Under the pieces are notes generated by a model. That model had not been told where the DNA came from and did not search any database. It saw nothing but the letters and a program-made list of their open reading frames with translations. Shown in pieces: positions 17,233 to 26,368 of a stretch of DNA of 64,000 bases (within the stretch, counting starts at the first letter, position 1; every line of letters begins with the position of its first letter). Origin of the DNA: Limiplasma sp964416065. GTDB lineage: Bacteria; Bacillota; Clostridia; Christensenellales; Aristaeellaceae. Position numbers and translations under genes: made by a program. The stretch lies in the NCBI GenBank assembly GCA_964416065.1, contig CAYQCL010000001.1, positions 1 to 64,000 of the forward strand. The letters are read 5' to 3'.

Positions 17233-19866
17233 TTACGCCTGCTTGGCCTTGATGGCAGCCTGAGCGGCAGCCAGACGCGCGATCGGAACACGGAAGGGCG
17301 AGCAGCTCACGTAGTTCAGGCCCACATTGTGGCAGAACTCGATGGTGGAGGGATCGCCGCCATGCTCGCCGCAGATGCCCAGCTTGATGTTCGGGCGGGT
17401 CTCGCGGCCCAGCTTCGCGGCCATCTTCACCAGCTTGCCCACGCCGTCCTGATCCAGACGGGCGAAGGGATCGCTCTCGAAGATCTTCTTCTCATAGTAG
17501 GCATCAAGGAACTTGCCGGCATCGTCGCGGCTGAAGCCGAAGGTCATCTGGGTGAGGTCGTTGGTGCCGAAGGAGAAGAATTCCGCTTCCTCGGCGATCT
17601 CATCGGCAGTGACGGCGGCGCGCGGGATCTCAATCATGGTGCCGACATGATAGTCGAGCTCCATGCCCTGCTCCTCGAAGACCTTCTTTGCGGTCTCGAC
17701 GACAATGCTCTTGACATAGGCGAGCTCCTTCTTGGAGCCAACCAGCGGGATCATGATCTCGGGCACGATGTCGTAGCCGCATTCCTTCTTGACCTTGATC
17801 GCGGCCTGCAGCACGGCGCGGGTCTGCATCTCGGCGATTTCAGGATAGGTGACGGCCAGACGGCAGCCGCGATGGCCCATCATGGGGTTGGACTCATGCA
17901 GGGCATTGATCTTGTGGATGACCTCCTCGACGGAGATACCCAGGTTCTTGGCGAGACCCTCGATTTCCTCGGTCATATCCACATGGGGCACAAACTCATG
18001 CAGCGGCGGATCGAGATAACGAACGGTCATAGGACGGCCCTCGAGCGCCTTGTACATGGCCTCGAAGTCACCCTGCTGCATCGGCAGGATCTTGGCCAGC
18101 GCCTTCTCGCGCTGCTCCTTGGTATCGGAGAGGATCATCTCACGGACGGCCGCGATACGATCGGTCTCGAAGAACATATGCTCGGTACGGCACAGACCGA
18201 TGCCCTCGGCGCCGAAGGCCACGGCCTGCTTGGTGTCGCGCGGGTTGTCAGCGTTGGTGCGGACCATCAGGGTACGAGCCTTGTCGGCCCAGCCCATGAA
18301 GCGGGCAAAATCACCGGAGATGGCGGCCTCAACGGTCGGAATCTGGCCGTCGTAGACGTTGCCGGTGGAGCCGTCCAGGGAGATGAAATCGCCCTCATGA
18401 TAGGTCTTGTCGGCGACGGTAACGGTCTTGGCTTCCTCGTTGATCTTCAGGTCGCCGCAGCCGACGACGGCCGCACGGCCCATGCCGCGGGCAACCACGG
18501 CCGCGTGAGAGGTCATGCCGCCGAAGACGGTCAGGATGCCCTGAGAGAAGTCCATGCCCTCGATGTCCTCAGGAGTGGTCTCGCGGCGAACGAGGATGAC
18601 CTTCTCCTTGTTCTTGCCGTGTTCGGCCGCCTCGTCGGCGGTAAAGTAAATCGCGCCGGTCGCGGCGCCCGGGGAAGCGGGCAGACCCTTGGCGATGACG
18701 GGCGCCTTCTTGATGGCGGCGGCGTCAAAGTTGGGGTGCAGCAGGCTGTCAAGCTGCTTGGGTTCGACCTTCAGAACGGCCTCCTCCTCGGAAAGCACAC
18801 CCTCGTCCACCAGGTCGACGGCAATCTTCAGAGCGGCGGCGGCGGTGCGCTTGCCGTTGCGGGTCTGAAGCATATAGAGCTTGCCGCGCTCGATGGTGTA
18901 CTCCATGTCCTGCATATCGCGGTAGTGGGCTTCCAGCTTGTCGGCGATATCGATGAACTGCTGATAAACCTCGGGCATCTGCTCCTGGAGATGGGAGATG
19001 GGCTCCGGCGTACGGATGCCGGCGACAACGTCCTCGCCCTGCGCGTTGAGCAGGTACTCGCCGTAGAGCTTCTTCTCACCGGTGGAGGGGTTGCGGGTGA
19101 AGGCAACGCCCGTGCCGGAGGTCTCGCCCATGTTGCCGAAGACCATCGCCTGTACGTTGACGGCGGTGCCCCAGTCGCCCGGGATGTCGTTCATGCGGCG
19201 GTAGTAAATGGCGCGGGGGTTGTCCCAGCTGCGGAACACGGCCTTGACGGCCTCCATCAGCTGCGTGGTGGGGTCCTGCGGGAAGTCCACGCCCATGTGC
19301 TTTTTATAGATTTCCTTAAAGCGAACGACAACCTGCTTCAAATCCTCGGCGGACAGGTCGCGGTCGAACTTCACGCCCTTATTCTCCTTGAATTCGTCCA
19401 AAACGGCCTCGAATTCGCTCTTGGGGATCTCCATGACCACGTCGGAGAACATGGCGATGAAGCGGCGATAGGCATCGTAGGCGAAATGCTCGTTGTTGGT
19501 CAGCTTCGCCAGGCCGATCACGGCCTTATCGGTCAGACCAAGGTTGAGGATGGTGTCCATCATGCCGGGCATGGAAGCGCGGGCGCCGGAGCGAACGGAC
19601 ACAAGGAAAGGGTTCTCCTCGTCGCCGAACTTCTTACCGGCGATTTTCTCGGTCTCGGCCATCGCGGCCAAAATCTGGTCAACGATATCCTGGCCGATCA
19701 CCTTTCCGTCGGTGTAATAACGCGTGCAAGCCTCGGTGGTAACGGTGAAGCCCTGGGGCACAGGCATGCCAAGATTGGTCATTTCGGCCAGGTTGGCGCC
19801 CTTGCCGCCAAGCAGCTCACGCATGTTGGCATTGCCCTCTTTGAACAGGTATACATACTTTGCCAT
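17233..19866 (-). CDS. ppdK: Pyruvate, phosphate dikinase
   Basis: An 877-residue enzyme of full length that interconverts pyruvate + ATP + phosphate with PEP + AMP + pyrophosphate. The order is an N-terminal ATP-grasp domain (LLGGKGANLAEM), the swivelling phosphohistidine domain with GGMTSHAAVVARGMGR (His near 453), and the C-terminal TIM barrel with GCRLAVTYPEIAEMQ and the catalytic region EHGGDPSTIEF...SCSP. In anaerobic Firmicutes it often supports PPi-linked glycolysis. Its own promoter and terminator frame it, so it is monocistronic. Identification is firm. Confidence 0.98.
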   Translation of the reverse strand: MAKYVYLFKEGNANMRELLGGKGANLAEMTNLGMPVPQGFTVTTEACTRYYTDGKVIGQDIVDQILAAMAETEKIAGKKFGDEENPFLVSVRSGARASMPGMMDTILNLGLTDKAVIGLAKLTNNEHFAYDAYRRFIAMFSDVVMEIPKSEFEAVLDEFKENKGVKFDRDLSAEDLKQVVVRFKEIYKKHMGVDFPQDPTTQLMEAVKAVFRSWDNPRAIYYRRMNDIPGDWGTAVNVQAMVFGNMGETSGTGVAFTRNPSTGEKKLYGEYLLNAQGEDVVAGIRTPEPISHLQEQMPEVYQQFIDIADKLEAHYRDMQDMEYTIERGKLYMLQTRNGKRTAAAALKIAVDLVDEGVLSEEEAVLKVEPKQLDSLLHPNFDAAAIKKAPVIAKGLPASPGAATGAIYFTADEAAEHGKNKEKVILVRRETTPEDIEGMDFSQGILTVFGGMTSHAAVVARGMGRAAVVGCGDLKINEEAKTVTVADKTYHEGDFISLDGSTGNVYDGQIPTVEAAISGDFARFMGWADKARTLMVRTNADNPRDTKQAVAFGAEGIGLCRTEHMFFETDRIAAVREMILSDTKEQREKALAKILPMQQGDFEAMYKALEGRPMTVRYLDPPLHEFVPHVDMTEEIEGLAKNLGISVEEVIHKINALHESNPMMGHRGCRLAVTYPEIAEMQTRAVLQAAIKVKKECGYDIVPEIMIPLVGSKKELAYVKSIVVETAKKVFEEQGMELDYHVGTMIEIPRAAVTADEIAEEAEFFSFGTNDLTQMTFGFSRDDAGKFLDAYYEKKIFESDPFARLDQDGVGKLVKMAAKLGRETRPNIKLGICGEHGGDPSTIEFCHNVGLNYVSCSPFRVPIARLAAAQAAIKAKQA

Positions 19867-19963
19867 AGAGTCGTCTTTCCTCCTCGTTCTTTTGGTGAGG
19901 ACGAATCACCGGCGGAATCCCTCCCCAATGCTCATCCTTCCTCTAACTGATTCAGTATACACG

Positions 19964-19992
19964 GTTCTTGGAAAAATTTCAATATCCTTTTT
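19964..19992 (-). promoter_or_regulatory. Sigma-A promoter of ppdK
   Basis: TTGAAA and TATACT with a 17-bp spacer on the minus strand, about 100 bases before the ppdK ATG. The stretch between this and the lgt promoter at 20117 (about 125 bases) holds nothing I can support. Confidence 0.7.
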
Positions 19993-20116
19993 GGCATATC
20001 TGGGCAGAAGGCCGCATAAGCGTTGCAGGCGGGACACGCCGTTTTACGGACAGGACGGCGTGATGACGGCGCATCCGCGCCGAGACGGTGCGAAATCGGG
20101 CACGGCTGGCGTATTC

Positions 20117-20145
20117 TTGACACCCCTTCCGGCCAAGAATATAAT
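20117..20145 (+). promoter_or_regulatory. Perfect consensus sigma-A promoter of the lgt operon
   Basis: TTGACA and TATAAT, both exact, with a 17-bp spacer, about 60 bases before the lgt ATG. It would drive lgt, the serine hydrolase and recX. Confidence 0.8.
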
Positions 20146-20207
20146 GACCATATGAATGGCTGGCGCGGCTTAAGGCCGCGGAGAACAAGCGTGAGAGGGG
20201 CGTCGCC

Positions 20208-21272
20208 ATGGCGATTCCATACAGCCGCACCATCTTTGGTGCGCTCCCCTGGTACAGCGTGCTGATCGTCTCGGGAATTCTCCTGGCCGTCTGGCTGGCG
20301 AGCCGTGAGGAAAAGCGGCTCGGACTGCCCGATGACACGGCGGTCGATCTCGCGCTGGTCGTTGTGCCGTGCGGCATCATAGGCGCAAGGCTTTATTATG
20401 TGGCGATGAAATGGGAACTGTTTTCTTCCAACCCGATTTCTGTTCTCTATATATGGGAGGGCGGGATCGCCATCTATGGCGCGGTCATCGGCGGCGCGCT
20501 CGGCGCGTTTGTGTATGCCCGCGTGAAGAAGCTGCCCTTTTTGCGGCTGACGGATATTGTCGCGCCCGGGCTTCTCCTGGCTCAGGCGATCGGCCGGTGG
20601 GGCAATTACTTCAACATGGAGGCCTATGGGCCGGAAATTGTCAACCCGCTGCTCCAATTTTTTCCGCTTGGCGTCCTGATCCCTCAGGGAGAGACCTACG
20701 TCTGGCATATGGCAACGTTCTTTTATGAATCCATATGGAATCTCGCGGGCTTTGCCGCGCTGTGGAGGCTGCGCGTAAAACAGCGTGAGGATGGGAATGT
20801 GTTCCTTTGGTATCTGCTGATCTATGGAAGCGGACGGTTTATCATCGAACAGCTCCGCCAGGACAGCCTCTATGTGGGCGCTCTGCGCGCGTCGCAGTAT
20901 CTAAGCCTCGCATTGTGCGCCGCGGCGGCCTGTGTGCTGCTGTGGCGTGCCGCGAGGGGGGAGAAAAAGCGCTTTTGGATGGGGATGGCATGCGCGGCGC
21001 TGTGGCTGGCGCGGTGGGCCTGCCTTGGAAGCCCATGGGCCTACGGCGTGCTGATGCTTGCCGCGCTGGGCGGCGCGATTGGAAGCCGCGCGCGCTCGGA
21101 GGGAATCGGATTGCGAATCGGGCTTGCCGCGCTGATGGACGCGCTGGGGCTGCTCGCGGCATGCGTCCAATGGCCGGTCTCGGCCGACTTCGCGCTGGGA
21201 CTTCATACGCTTTTATGCAGCGCGACGCTTCCGTGCTATGTGGGCGCGTTGTGTACGAGGAAAAATACGTAA
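20208..21272 (+). CDS. lgt: Prolipoprotein diacylglyceryl transferase
   Basis: A 354-residue polytopic membrane enzyme that transfers diacylglycerol from phosphatidylglycerol to the lipobox cysteine of prolipoproteins. The Lgt signature AIGRWGNYFNMEAYG (about residues 127-141) keeps the Arg, Asn and Glu that matter, preceded by GGIAIYGAVIGGALGAF. It is about 70 residues longer than usual; the extra C-terminal part is hydrophobic with several Ala/Leu-rich helices of unknown role. It starts an operon with the next two genes. A second, degenerate homologue lies at 31.4 kb. Confidence 0.95.
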   Translation: MAIPYSRTIFGALPWYSVLIVSGILLAVWLASREEKRLGLPDDTAVDLALVVVPCGIIGARLYYVAMKWELFSSNPISVLYIWEGGIAIYGAVIGGALGAFVYARVKKLPFLRLTDIVAPGLLLAQAIGRWGNYFNMEAYGPEIVNPLLQFFPLGVLIPQGETYVWHMATFFYESIWNLAGFAALWRLRVKQREDGNVFLWYLLIYGSGRFIIEQLRQDSLYVGALRASQYLSLALCAAAACVLLWRAARGEKKRFWMGMACAALWLARWACLGSPWAYGVLMLAALGGAIGSRARSEGIGLRIGLAALMDALGLLAACVQWPVSADFALGLHTLLCSATLPCYVGALCTRKNT

Positions 21273-21290
21273 GAAAGGGAGGACTGCCGC

Positions 21291-22451
21291 ATGCCGGTCG
21301 GAGCCTTGAAAAACACGTTATACGGGATAGCGCTTCCGGTTTTGGGCAAGCGCTGTGAATGGAGACGGATGTCGGAAAAAAATGAGGCGCTGACCAGGGC
21401 GCTCAGGCGGCGTCATGTCATCGGCGCGTGCGTGCAGCGCTTTGAGAAGGGGAAGCTCACTCAGGTCTATGCGGCGGGCTATGCCGCGCTGGAGCCCGAG
21501 AAGAGTAAGGTTACGCCGCAAACGCTGTTTCGCACGGCCTCAATCGCGAAAATGGCGAGCGCGATGCTTGTTTTCCGCCTCCAAACGCTCGGAAGCCTGA
21601 GCGTAAAGGAGGATATCTCCGATTTTCTGGGATACCGCGTGCGCAATCCCTATTGCCCCGACGCGCCGATCACCCTTGGAATGCTCCTGAGCCACACGTC
21701 GGGCATCGTGGACAGCCCGGCCTATTTCGCGTCGTTTCATCAGCCGAGGGCACTTGAGGCGCTTTTGAAGGATGAGGCTGCCTTCCATCCATCGATCCCC
21801 GGCGCTGAATTCCGTTATAGCAATCTGGCGGCGGGCATGGTCGCGAGCCTCCTGGAAAAACGCTTTAACATCAGCTTTGAGGCGCTGATCCAGCGCGAGC
21901 TTTTGATCCCTCTCGGCATACGGGCGACCTATGACCTGACAAAGCTGGATATTGAGCGGACGGCGGACAGCTATCGCGTGCTTCCTCCGGCACGCGCCTT
22001 TGATGCGAAAATGCGCTGGAGGACGGCGGTGCCGATGGACGCGCCTGATCCGGAGCATCGCTATCTGCCGGCGGCGGGCGGACTGTTCCTGACGGCAACG
22101 GAACTGGCAAAGCTGGCGCTTGCCGCCTGGAACGGAGAAAATGGCTTCTTAAATGAGGAAGCCCTTACGCAAATGCGAACCCCCATCGCGGGCTGGCCGG
22201 ATCAGGCCGTCCATATGCGCCATGGTATGGGGCTTCTGGTTTTGGAGGATGAGAAGGTGTGCTCAAGGACGCTATGGGGACACCAGGGCTTTGCCTATGG
22301 CGCGGTGAACGGCGTGTTCTTCGACGGGCAGGGAAGCGGCTTTGCCATGCTCAACAGCGGCGCGAGCGAGCAGCGCGTCGGTCATCTGGCGCTACTGAAT
22401 CGTGACCTTATCTCACTTTTGACGGATGAAGAGGGAGGCGAGGAAGCGTGA
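21291..22451 (+). CDS. Serine hydrolase of the beta-lactamase class C / penicillin-binding family
   Basis: A 386-residue member of the beta-lactamase-related family. The SxxK nucleophile motif is TASIAK (near residue 84), the YxN motif is RYSN (near 180), and a C-terminal HQGF takes the place of KTG. There is no signal peptide, so a cytoplasmic esterase or peptidase is more likely than a true lactamase. A GGGAGG lies eight bases before the ATG used; a second ATG 26 codons later (MSEKNEAL) is also plausible. It overlaps recX by four bases. Confidence 0.87.
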   Translation: MPVGALKNTLYGIALPVLGKRCEWRRMSEKNEALTRALRRRHVIGACVQRFEKGKLTQVYAAGYAALEPEKSKVTPQTLFRTASIAKMASAMLVFRLQTLGSLSVKEDISDFLGYRVRNPYCPDAPITLGMLLSHTSGIVDSPAYFASFHQPRALEALLKDEAAFHPSIPGAEFRYSNLAAGMVASLLEKRFNISFEALIQRELLIPLGIRATYDLTKLDIERTADSYRVLPPARAFDAKMRWRTAVPMDAPDPEHRYLPAAGGLFLTATELAKLALAAWNGENGFLNEEALTQMRTPIAGWPDQAVHMRHGMGLLVLEDEKVCSRTLWGHQGFAYGAVNGVFFDGQGSGFAMLNSGASEQRVGHLALLNRDLISLLTDEEGGEEA

Positions 22452-23086
22452 AGGAGCGCGTATGCGAGATCACGGAGAGCGGGAGGGGGACGCTGATAGC
22501 CTTTGAAAGCGGCGAGACACTGTGGCTCAGCCGTGATAGCTGGCGCGAACATCCCACCATCCTTGTGGACAGCGAGGAAGATTTGGATGAGCTCAAGAGC
22601 TGGCTCCTTCCCCGTCAGTATCCCGAAGCGCTCGAATATGCCGTCAGCCTTCTGGCCATGCGCGCCCGCTCAAGCGGGGAAATTCGTCAAAAGCTTAAGG
22701 CGCGCAGGTATATGGAGGACACCGTCGAAATGGTGCTGTACAAGCTGGAAAAGGAGCGCCTGCTGGACGACGAGGCGTTTGCGCGTGAATGGGCGGCGTC
22801 CCGCGCGCGGGGGCAGATGGGAAAAAGCCGGATCATGCGGGAGCTCCGGTACAAAGGGATTAGTCGTGAAACGTGCGAACAGGTGCTTGAGGCGCTCGAC
22901 AGGGAGGAAGGCGACGCGGCGGCCCAGGAGCTTGCGATGAAGCTGCTTCGGCGCTACGAAAAAGAGACGGACAAACGAAAGGCCATGGGCAAGCTACTGG
23001 CCGCCATGGCCCGACGGGGCTACGGATATGATGACACGCGCAGGGCCGTCGAAGCGGCGCTTGCGCGCACGGAGGAAGAGCTATAA
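22448..23086 (+). CDS. recX: Regulatory protein RecX
   Basis: A 212-residue RecX, which modulates RecA filaments. The family core is seen as a run of three-helix repeats: ALLAMRARSSGEIRQKLKAR, then LLDDEAFAREWAASRARGQM, then MRELRYKGISRETCEQVLEA. The N-terminal 60 residues are a Firmicute-type extension. The ATG overlaps the serine hydrolase stop. recA is not in the window. It converges with the broken acetyltransferase gene, overlapping it by six bases. Confidence 0.92.
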   Translation: MKERVCEITESGRGTLIAFESGETLWLSRDSWREHPTILVDSEEDLDELKSWLLPRQYPEALEYAVSLLAMRARSSGEIRQKLKARRYMEDTVEMVLYKLEKERLLDDEAFAREWAASRARGQMGKSRIMRELRYKGISRETCEQVLEALDREEGDAAAQELAMKLLRRYEKETDKRKAMGKLLAAMARRGYGYDDTRRAVEAALARTEEEL

Positions 23087-23568
23087 CGCTTTGACATAGC
23101 GCAGCACGTATTCCGGAGTTTCCGGCTCCAACATCCGTGCGCCGTTGTGCCGGAAGCCAAAGTGTTCATATACAGCTCTGGCACGCTCGTTTTTTTCAAG
23201 CACCCACAGGACGACGGATGACACCCCGCGCTGTTGCGCCTCCTGAAGGAAGTCGCGCAGCATCCTGGCGCCATAGCCCATGCTCTGGAAGAATGGATCC
23301 ACATAGAAGGTTAAAAGCCGTGTACTGTTTTATAGACATCACCCGGCGCGAAGGAAAAACGCATCACGCCGCGCACGATTCCGTCATCATAGACGTGATA
23401 TTCGTCCAGACCGCGCTCCTTAAGCAGCTCCCGGGCGAGCGGGGCGACCTGCAATTCATTGAACAAAACGTCGTCGTTATGAAAAATGGACCGATACGAG
23501 GTGCACTTGGCAAAGACCAGAGTTTCCGCGATGCGGGAGGCGTCTGACGATACGGCGGGTCGAAGCAC
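23081..23568 (-). pseudogene. GNAT acetyltransferase with a single frameshift
   Basis: The N-terminal half (GTG start at 23568 after AAAGGAGG) reads VLRPAVSSDASRIAETLVF and ends abruptly after DVYKTVHGF near 23311. The other frame continues with RLLTFYVDPFFQSMGYGARM and ends at 23081 with YVLRYVKAL. Joined at about 23320 by a one-base change these give one complete GNAT domain including the acetyl-CoA loop region. The reading RLLTFYVDPFFQ continuing from YKTVH is convincing. It could be recent inactivation or a sequencing error. Confidence 0.8.
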
Positions 23569-23581
23569 GGACTTGCCTCCT

Positions 23582-23965
23582 TTATTTGGCGGACAGATAG
23601 GGATCCTCCTGCACATGACGGCGGATGGCGTCGAATGTCTCGTCGCTTAAGTCGTGCTCAATCTTGCAGGCGTCGGCGCGGGCGACGTCCTCGCTGACGC
23701 CCAGACGGATGAGAAATTTGCTCAGAAGATTATGGCGCTCCAGCATACGTTGGGCAATCGCCTCGCCTTGCTCGGTCAGCGTAATGCGGTTATCATCGCC
23801 CATGAGAATATAGCCGTTTTCGCGCAGACGCTTCATAGCGAAGCTGACAGACGGCTTGGTAACGCCCAGATGGGCGGCGATATCCACCGAGCGGGCGGAG
23901 CCATGCTCCAGACAGAGCATCAGGATGGACTCCAAATAATCTTCTGCCGATTCGTGAATGTTCAT
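23582..23965 (-). CDS. mntR: DtxR/MntR-family metal-dependent repressor
   Basis: A 127-residue regulator with a winged helix (VDIAAHLGVTKPSVSFAMKRL) and the metal-binding dimerisation region, including YLESI near the start and ACKIEHDLSDETFDAI near residue 100, where Glu and His bind Mn2+ in MntR. It lacks the SH3-like third domain of DtxR, as MntR does. The ATG after AAGGAGG is chosen over an adjacent TTG. It is divergent from the manganese exporter gene mntP, 113 bases away, so it probably controls manganese balance there. The exact metal is inference. Confidence 0.88.
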   Translation of the reverse strand: MNIHESAEDYLESILMLCLEHGSARSVDIAAHLGVTKPSVSFAMKRLRENGYILMGDDNRITLTEQGEAIAQRMLERHNLLSKFLIRLGVSEDVARADACKIEHDLSDETFDAIRRHVQEDPYLSAK

Positions 23966-24078
23966 CAAAAAAACCTCCTTTTTGACGATGCGCGGTGGGG
24001 CGGTATGTTGGCAAAGACGCCTGAATATCCTCCACTACGACGTTTCGGACGCTCGATACAAGCGGGGAGTTGAAAGGG

Positions 24079-24645
24079 ATGGAAGGATGGCTGATCGCCA
24101 TTGGACTTTCGATGGACGCCTTTGCCGTCGCGCTGTGCAAAGGGCTTGGCATGCGCAGGATCAACTATGGCCATGCGTTGATCATCGCGCTCTTCTTCGG
24201 CGCGTTCCAGGGAATGATGCCACTTGTGGGCTGGCTGTTGGGCACGCGGCTGGCGGGATATATCACGCCGGTAGATCATTGGATTGCCTTTGTCCTGCTT
24301 TCCTATATCGGAGGTAAAATGATCTGGGATGCCTGCCATGAGGACGGCGAGAAAATGGAAGCCTCTCGCTTGGAGCCCGCACTTGAGCTTCGCGAACTGA
24401 CCGTGCTGGCCGTTGCCACCAGCATCGACGCGCTGGCCGTGGGAATTACATTCGCTTTTCTTGGTATCAAAATCCTGCCGGCGGCCGCAACGATCGCAGC
24501 GGTCGCCTTTGCACTATCCTTTGGCGGCGTGGTTATCGGCAACCGCTTTGGCACACGATTTCAAAAAAAGACCGAAATCACGGGCGGGGTAGTTTTGATT
24601 CTGATCGGGATCAAAACGCTTCTGGAGCACCTGGGCATTTTCTAA
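24079..24645 (+). CDS. mntP: Manganese efflux pump MntP
   Basis: A 188-residue membrane protein with six predicted helices in two homologous halves. Each half carries the conserved Asp of the family: SMDAFAVALCKGL at the start and ATSIDALAVGITFAFLG in the middle. The length is normal. The ATG three codons inside the longest frame is chosen since GGGGAG lies nine bases before it. It is divergent from mntR. I looked for the yybP-ykoY manganese riboswitch in the 110-base upstream region and did not see its core. Confidence 0.93.
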   Translation: MEGWLIAIGLSMDAFAVALCKGLGMRRINYGHALIIALFFGAFQGMMPLVGWLLGTRLAGYITPVDHWIAFVLLSYIGGKMIWDACHEDGEKMEASRLEPALELRELTVLAVATSIDALAVGITFAFLGIKILPAAATIAAVAFALSFGGVVIGNRFGTRFQKKTEITGGVVLILIGIKTLLEHLGIF

Positions 24646-24854
24646 CGCTCGTTTTTCTCATCGCTCGCAGGACTGTCGAAGTTCGGCACAAACCAATCGG
24701 TTTCCCTGAGGCTTTTAAGCTGTTCGCGGGAAATCACGGTGTTGGTGCCCAGGCAGGCGTTGCAGCGATAGCCGCACTCGGGACAGACGCAGGCCATTTG
24801 GTCAGTCTCAGATTGAACCATGTATGCCTCGCAGTGGGGACATCCGCAACGCAT
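24642..24854 (-). CDS. Small zinc-ribbon protein, unknown function
   Basis: A 70-residue protein with eight cysteines in CxxC-like pairs: MRCGCPHCEAY, then CVCPECGYRCNACLG. This is a zinc ribbon or two linked knuckles. The C-terminal part is hydrophilic (SREQLKSLRETDWFVPNF). AAGGAGG nine bases before the chosen ATG supports this start over a longer one. It converges with mntP, overlapping its end by four bases. I do not recognise a family. Confidence 0.7.
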   Translation of the reverse strand: MRCGCPHCEAYMVQSETDQMACVCPECGYRCNACLGTNTVISREQLKSLRETDWFVPNFDSPASDEKNER

Positions 24855-24882
24855 GCAAACCCGCCTCCTTCTGAATAAAGCC

Positions 24883-24911
24883 ATTATAGCACACCCCATG
24901 GCGAAACGCAA
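24883..24911 (-). promoter_or_regulatory. Divergent overlapping promoters for the zinc-ribbon and lipoprotein genes
   Basis: On the minus strand TTGCGT and TATAAT have a 17-bp spacer. On the plus strand TATACT at 24922-24927 is a likely -10 for the lipoprotein gene, with a poor -35. The two transcripts would start within 50 bases of each other. Confidence 0.6.
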
Positions 24912-24959
24912 AGAAATGTGCTATACTACTCCCAGACTGAGGCGAATGGAGGAATGACG

Positions 24960-25355
24960 ATGCGGAGGGGCAAGCGGAGAACGTTAGGGGTGATTTGTCT
25001 GGCGGCGCTTGTTCTTCTTTGCGGCTGCAAGCAGAATCCGTCGCAGGAAAGGCTCTATTCCAAGCTGCTCGCGCATTTTGAGGAATGTGGCTATGCCTGT
25101 GAGCTTGCGCCGCTTTCGGACGCCGAACAGGATGTCCCGATTGACAGCGCCAGCGCGTGGACGAGCCTTTGGCTCGATAACGAGCACGAGATTCTGGTTT
25201 ATTTCGACGAAAGCAATCGCGCGGATTACCTGAGCGGGCGAATTGATCAGGATCAATACGGGCTCGTTACGCGCTTCGGGCTTCGCTTCGTGCTGATTTA
25301 TCAGGGCGACGACGAGAATGTGGTGAAGGCACTCGAGAGGATACAAAATGATTAG
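24960..25355 (+). CDS. Small lipoprotein of unknown function
   Basis: A 131-residue protein. The N-terminus MRRGKRR followed by a hydrophobic segment and LLCGCKQ is a lipoprotein signal, with the last cysteine as the likely lipidated residue (the -2 position is an unusual Cys). The mature part is acidic and mixed alpha/beta (VYFDESNRADYLSGRID, FVLIYQGDDENVVKALERIQ). GGAGGAATGACG precedes the ATG. I do not recognise a family. It converges with a degV gene across a hairpin. Confidence 0.75.
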   Translation: MRRGKRRTLGVICLAALVLLCGCKQNPSQERLYSKLLAHFEECGYACELAPLSDAEQDVPIDSASAWTSLWLDNEHEILVYFDESNRADYLSGRIDQDQYGLVTRFGLRFVLIYQGDDENVVKALERIQND

Positions 25356-25361
25356 ATTGAT

Positions 25362-25394
25362 AAAAACGCGAGACCGCATGGCCCCGCGCTTTTT
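25362..25394. terminator. Bidirectional terminator between the lipoprotein and degV genes
   Basis: An imperfect stem CGCGAG...CCCCGCG is flanked by AAAAA on the left and TTTTT on the right, placed between two convergent genes. Confidence 0.65.
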
Positions 25395-25399
25395 ATACC

Positions 25400-26287
25400 T
25401 TACCGCTCGCGCCTATCACCCCAGAAGAACAGAGCCACGGTGCCCGGGCCGGTATGGCTTCCGATGGTGGTGCCGATGGTGTTGATGAGAACCTTGCCGT
25501 TAAGCTTGGGGAAGCGTTCCTCCACAAGCTTTGCGACGGCCTGCGCGTCTTCAAGGCAAGCGGACTGGCAGATGTAACACTTACCGCTGTAATCGAGGCC
25601 ATCCTCCGCGTGCTCGGCCATCCGATCCACGATTTCACGAATGACCTTGTTTTTGCCGCGAATCTTGAAGCGGGGAATGAGACGGCCCAGGTCATCCATA
25701 TTGAGCAGCGGGCAGATCTTGAGCACGGTCCCAAACCAGCCGCTGGCCTTGGAAATGCGGCCGCCCTTAACATAAAAGGTGAGGTCGGTGGAGAAGAACC
25801 AATGGTGGAGGTTGAGCTTGTTCTCCTCGGCCCAGGCATGCAGATCGTCAAGCGACATGCCCTCGTCGCGCAGATCGGCCAGCTTGTCCATAAACAGGCC
25901 GTAGCCGGAGGAAGCGCCCAGGGAATCGACGACGTAAATTTTACGGTCCGGATATTTTGTCATCAGCTCGTCGCGAGCGATGTTCGCGGAGTTGCTCGCT
26001 CCGGAGATGCCGCTGGACAGAGAAACGTGCAAAATGTCCAGTCCCTGCTCCAGAAACGGAGTAAAATACGCGACGAATTCCTCCACGTTCACCTGAGAGG
26101 TATGGGTTTGCGCGCCATCGGCCATCGCCTGATAAAATTTATCAAATGGCATCGACTTTCCCAGATCGTCATCATATGTGACGCCGTTCAGCGAATAGTG
26201 GAAGCACACGTAATGGATATCGCGGGAGAGAAAGTGCTGCTCACTCAGATCGGCGGTGGAACAGCAACTGAGAATGTAATGAGCCAT
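25400..26287 (-). CDS. DegV-family fatty-acid-binding protein
   Basis: A 295-residue DegV protein. The family binds a fatty acid and some members work with fatty acid kinase FakA. Landmarks are STADLSEQHF, SVNVEEF-like TSQVNVEEFVAYF, HVSLSSGISGASNSAN, and the C-terminal IGTTIGSHTGPGTVALFF. The start is taken at MAHYILSCCS, after GAAAGGTG. A second DegV is at 61.0 kb. The flank up to truA (26288-26368) shows no gene. Confidence 0.92.
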   Translation of the reverse strand: MAHYILSCCSTADLSEQHFLSRDIHYVCFHYSLNGVTYDDDLGKSMPFDKFYQAMADGAQTHTSQVNVEEFVAYFTPFLEQGLDILHVSLSSGISGASNSANIARDELMTKYPDRKIYVVDSLGASSGYGLFMDKLADLRDEGMSLDDLHAWAEENKLNLHHWFFSTDLTFYVKGGRISKASGWFGTVLKICPLLNMDDLGRLIPRFKIRGKNKVIREIVDRMAEHAEDGLDYSGKCYICQSACLEDAQAVAKLVEERFPKLNGKVLINTIGTTIGSHTGPGTVALFFWGDRRER

Positions 26288-26368
26288 TGGATTCACACAC
26301 CTTTCATCATCTGTCATTTGTTATCGCCCCAAGGGACGTTTGTTAATATCGACTCATTATTTCGCCCT

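Noticed and set aside
17200..19950. Long plus-strand open frame opposite ppdK
   Set aside because: It is a shadow caused by high GC third positions; the product has no known family, and ppdK is certain on the other strand.
21291..22451. A true beta-lactamase conferring antibiotic resistance
   Set aside because: It has no signal peptide and lacks the KTG motif; it sits in an lgt-recX operon, so an esterase or peptidase role is more likely.
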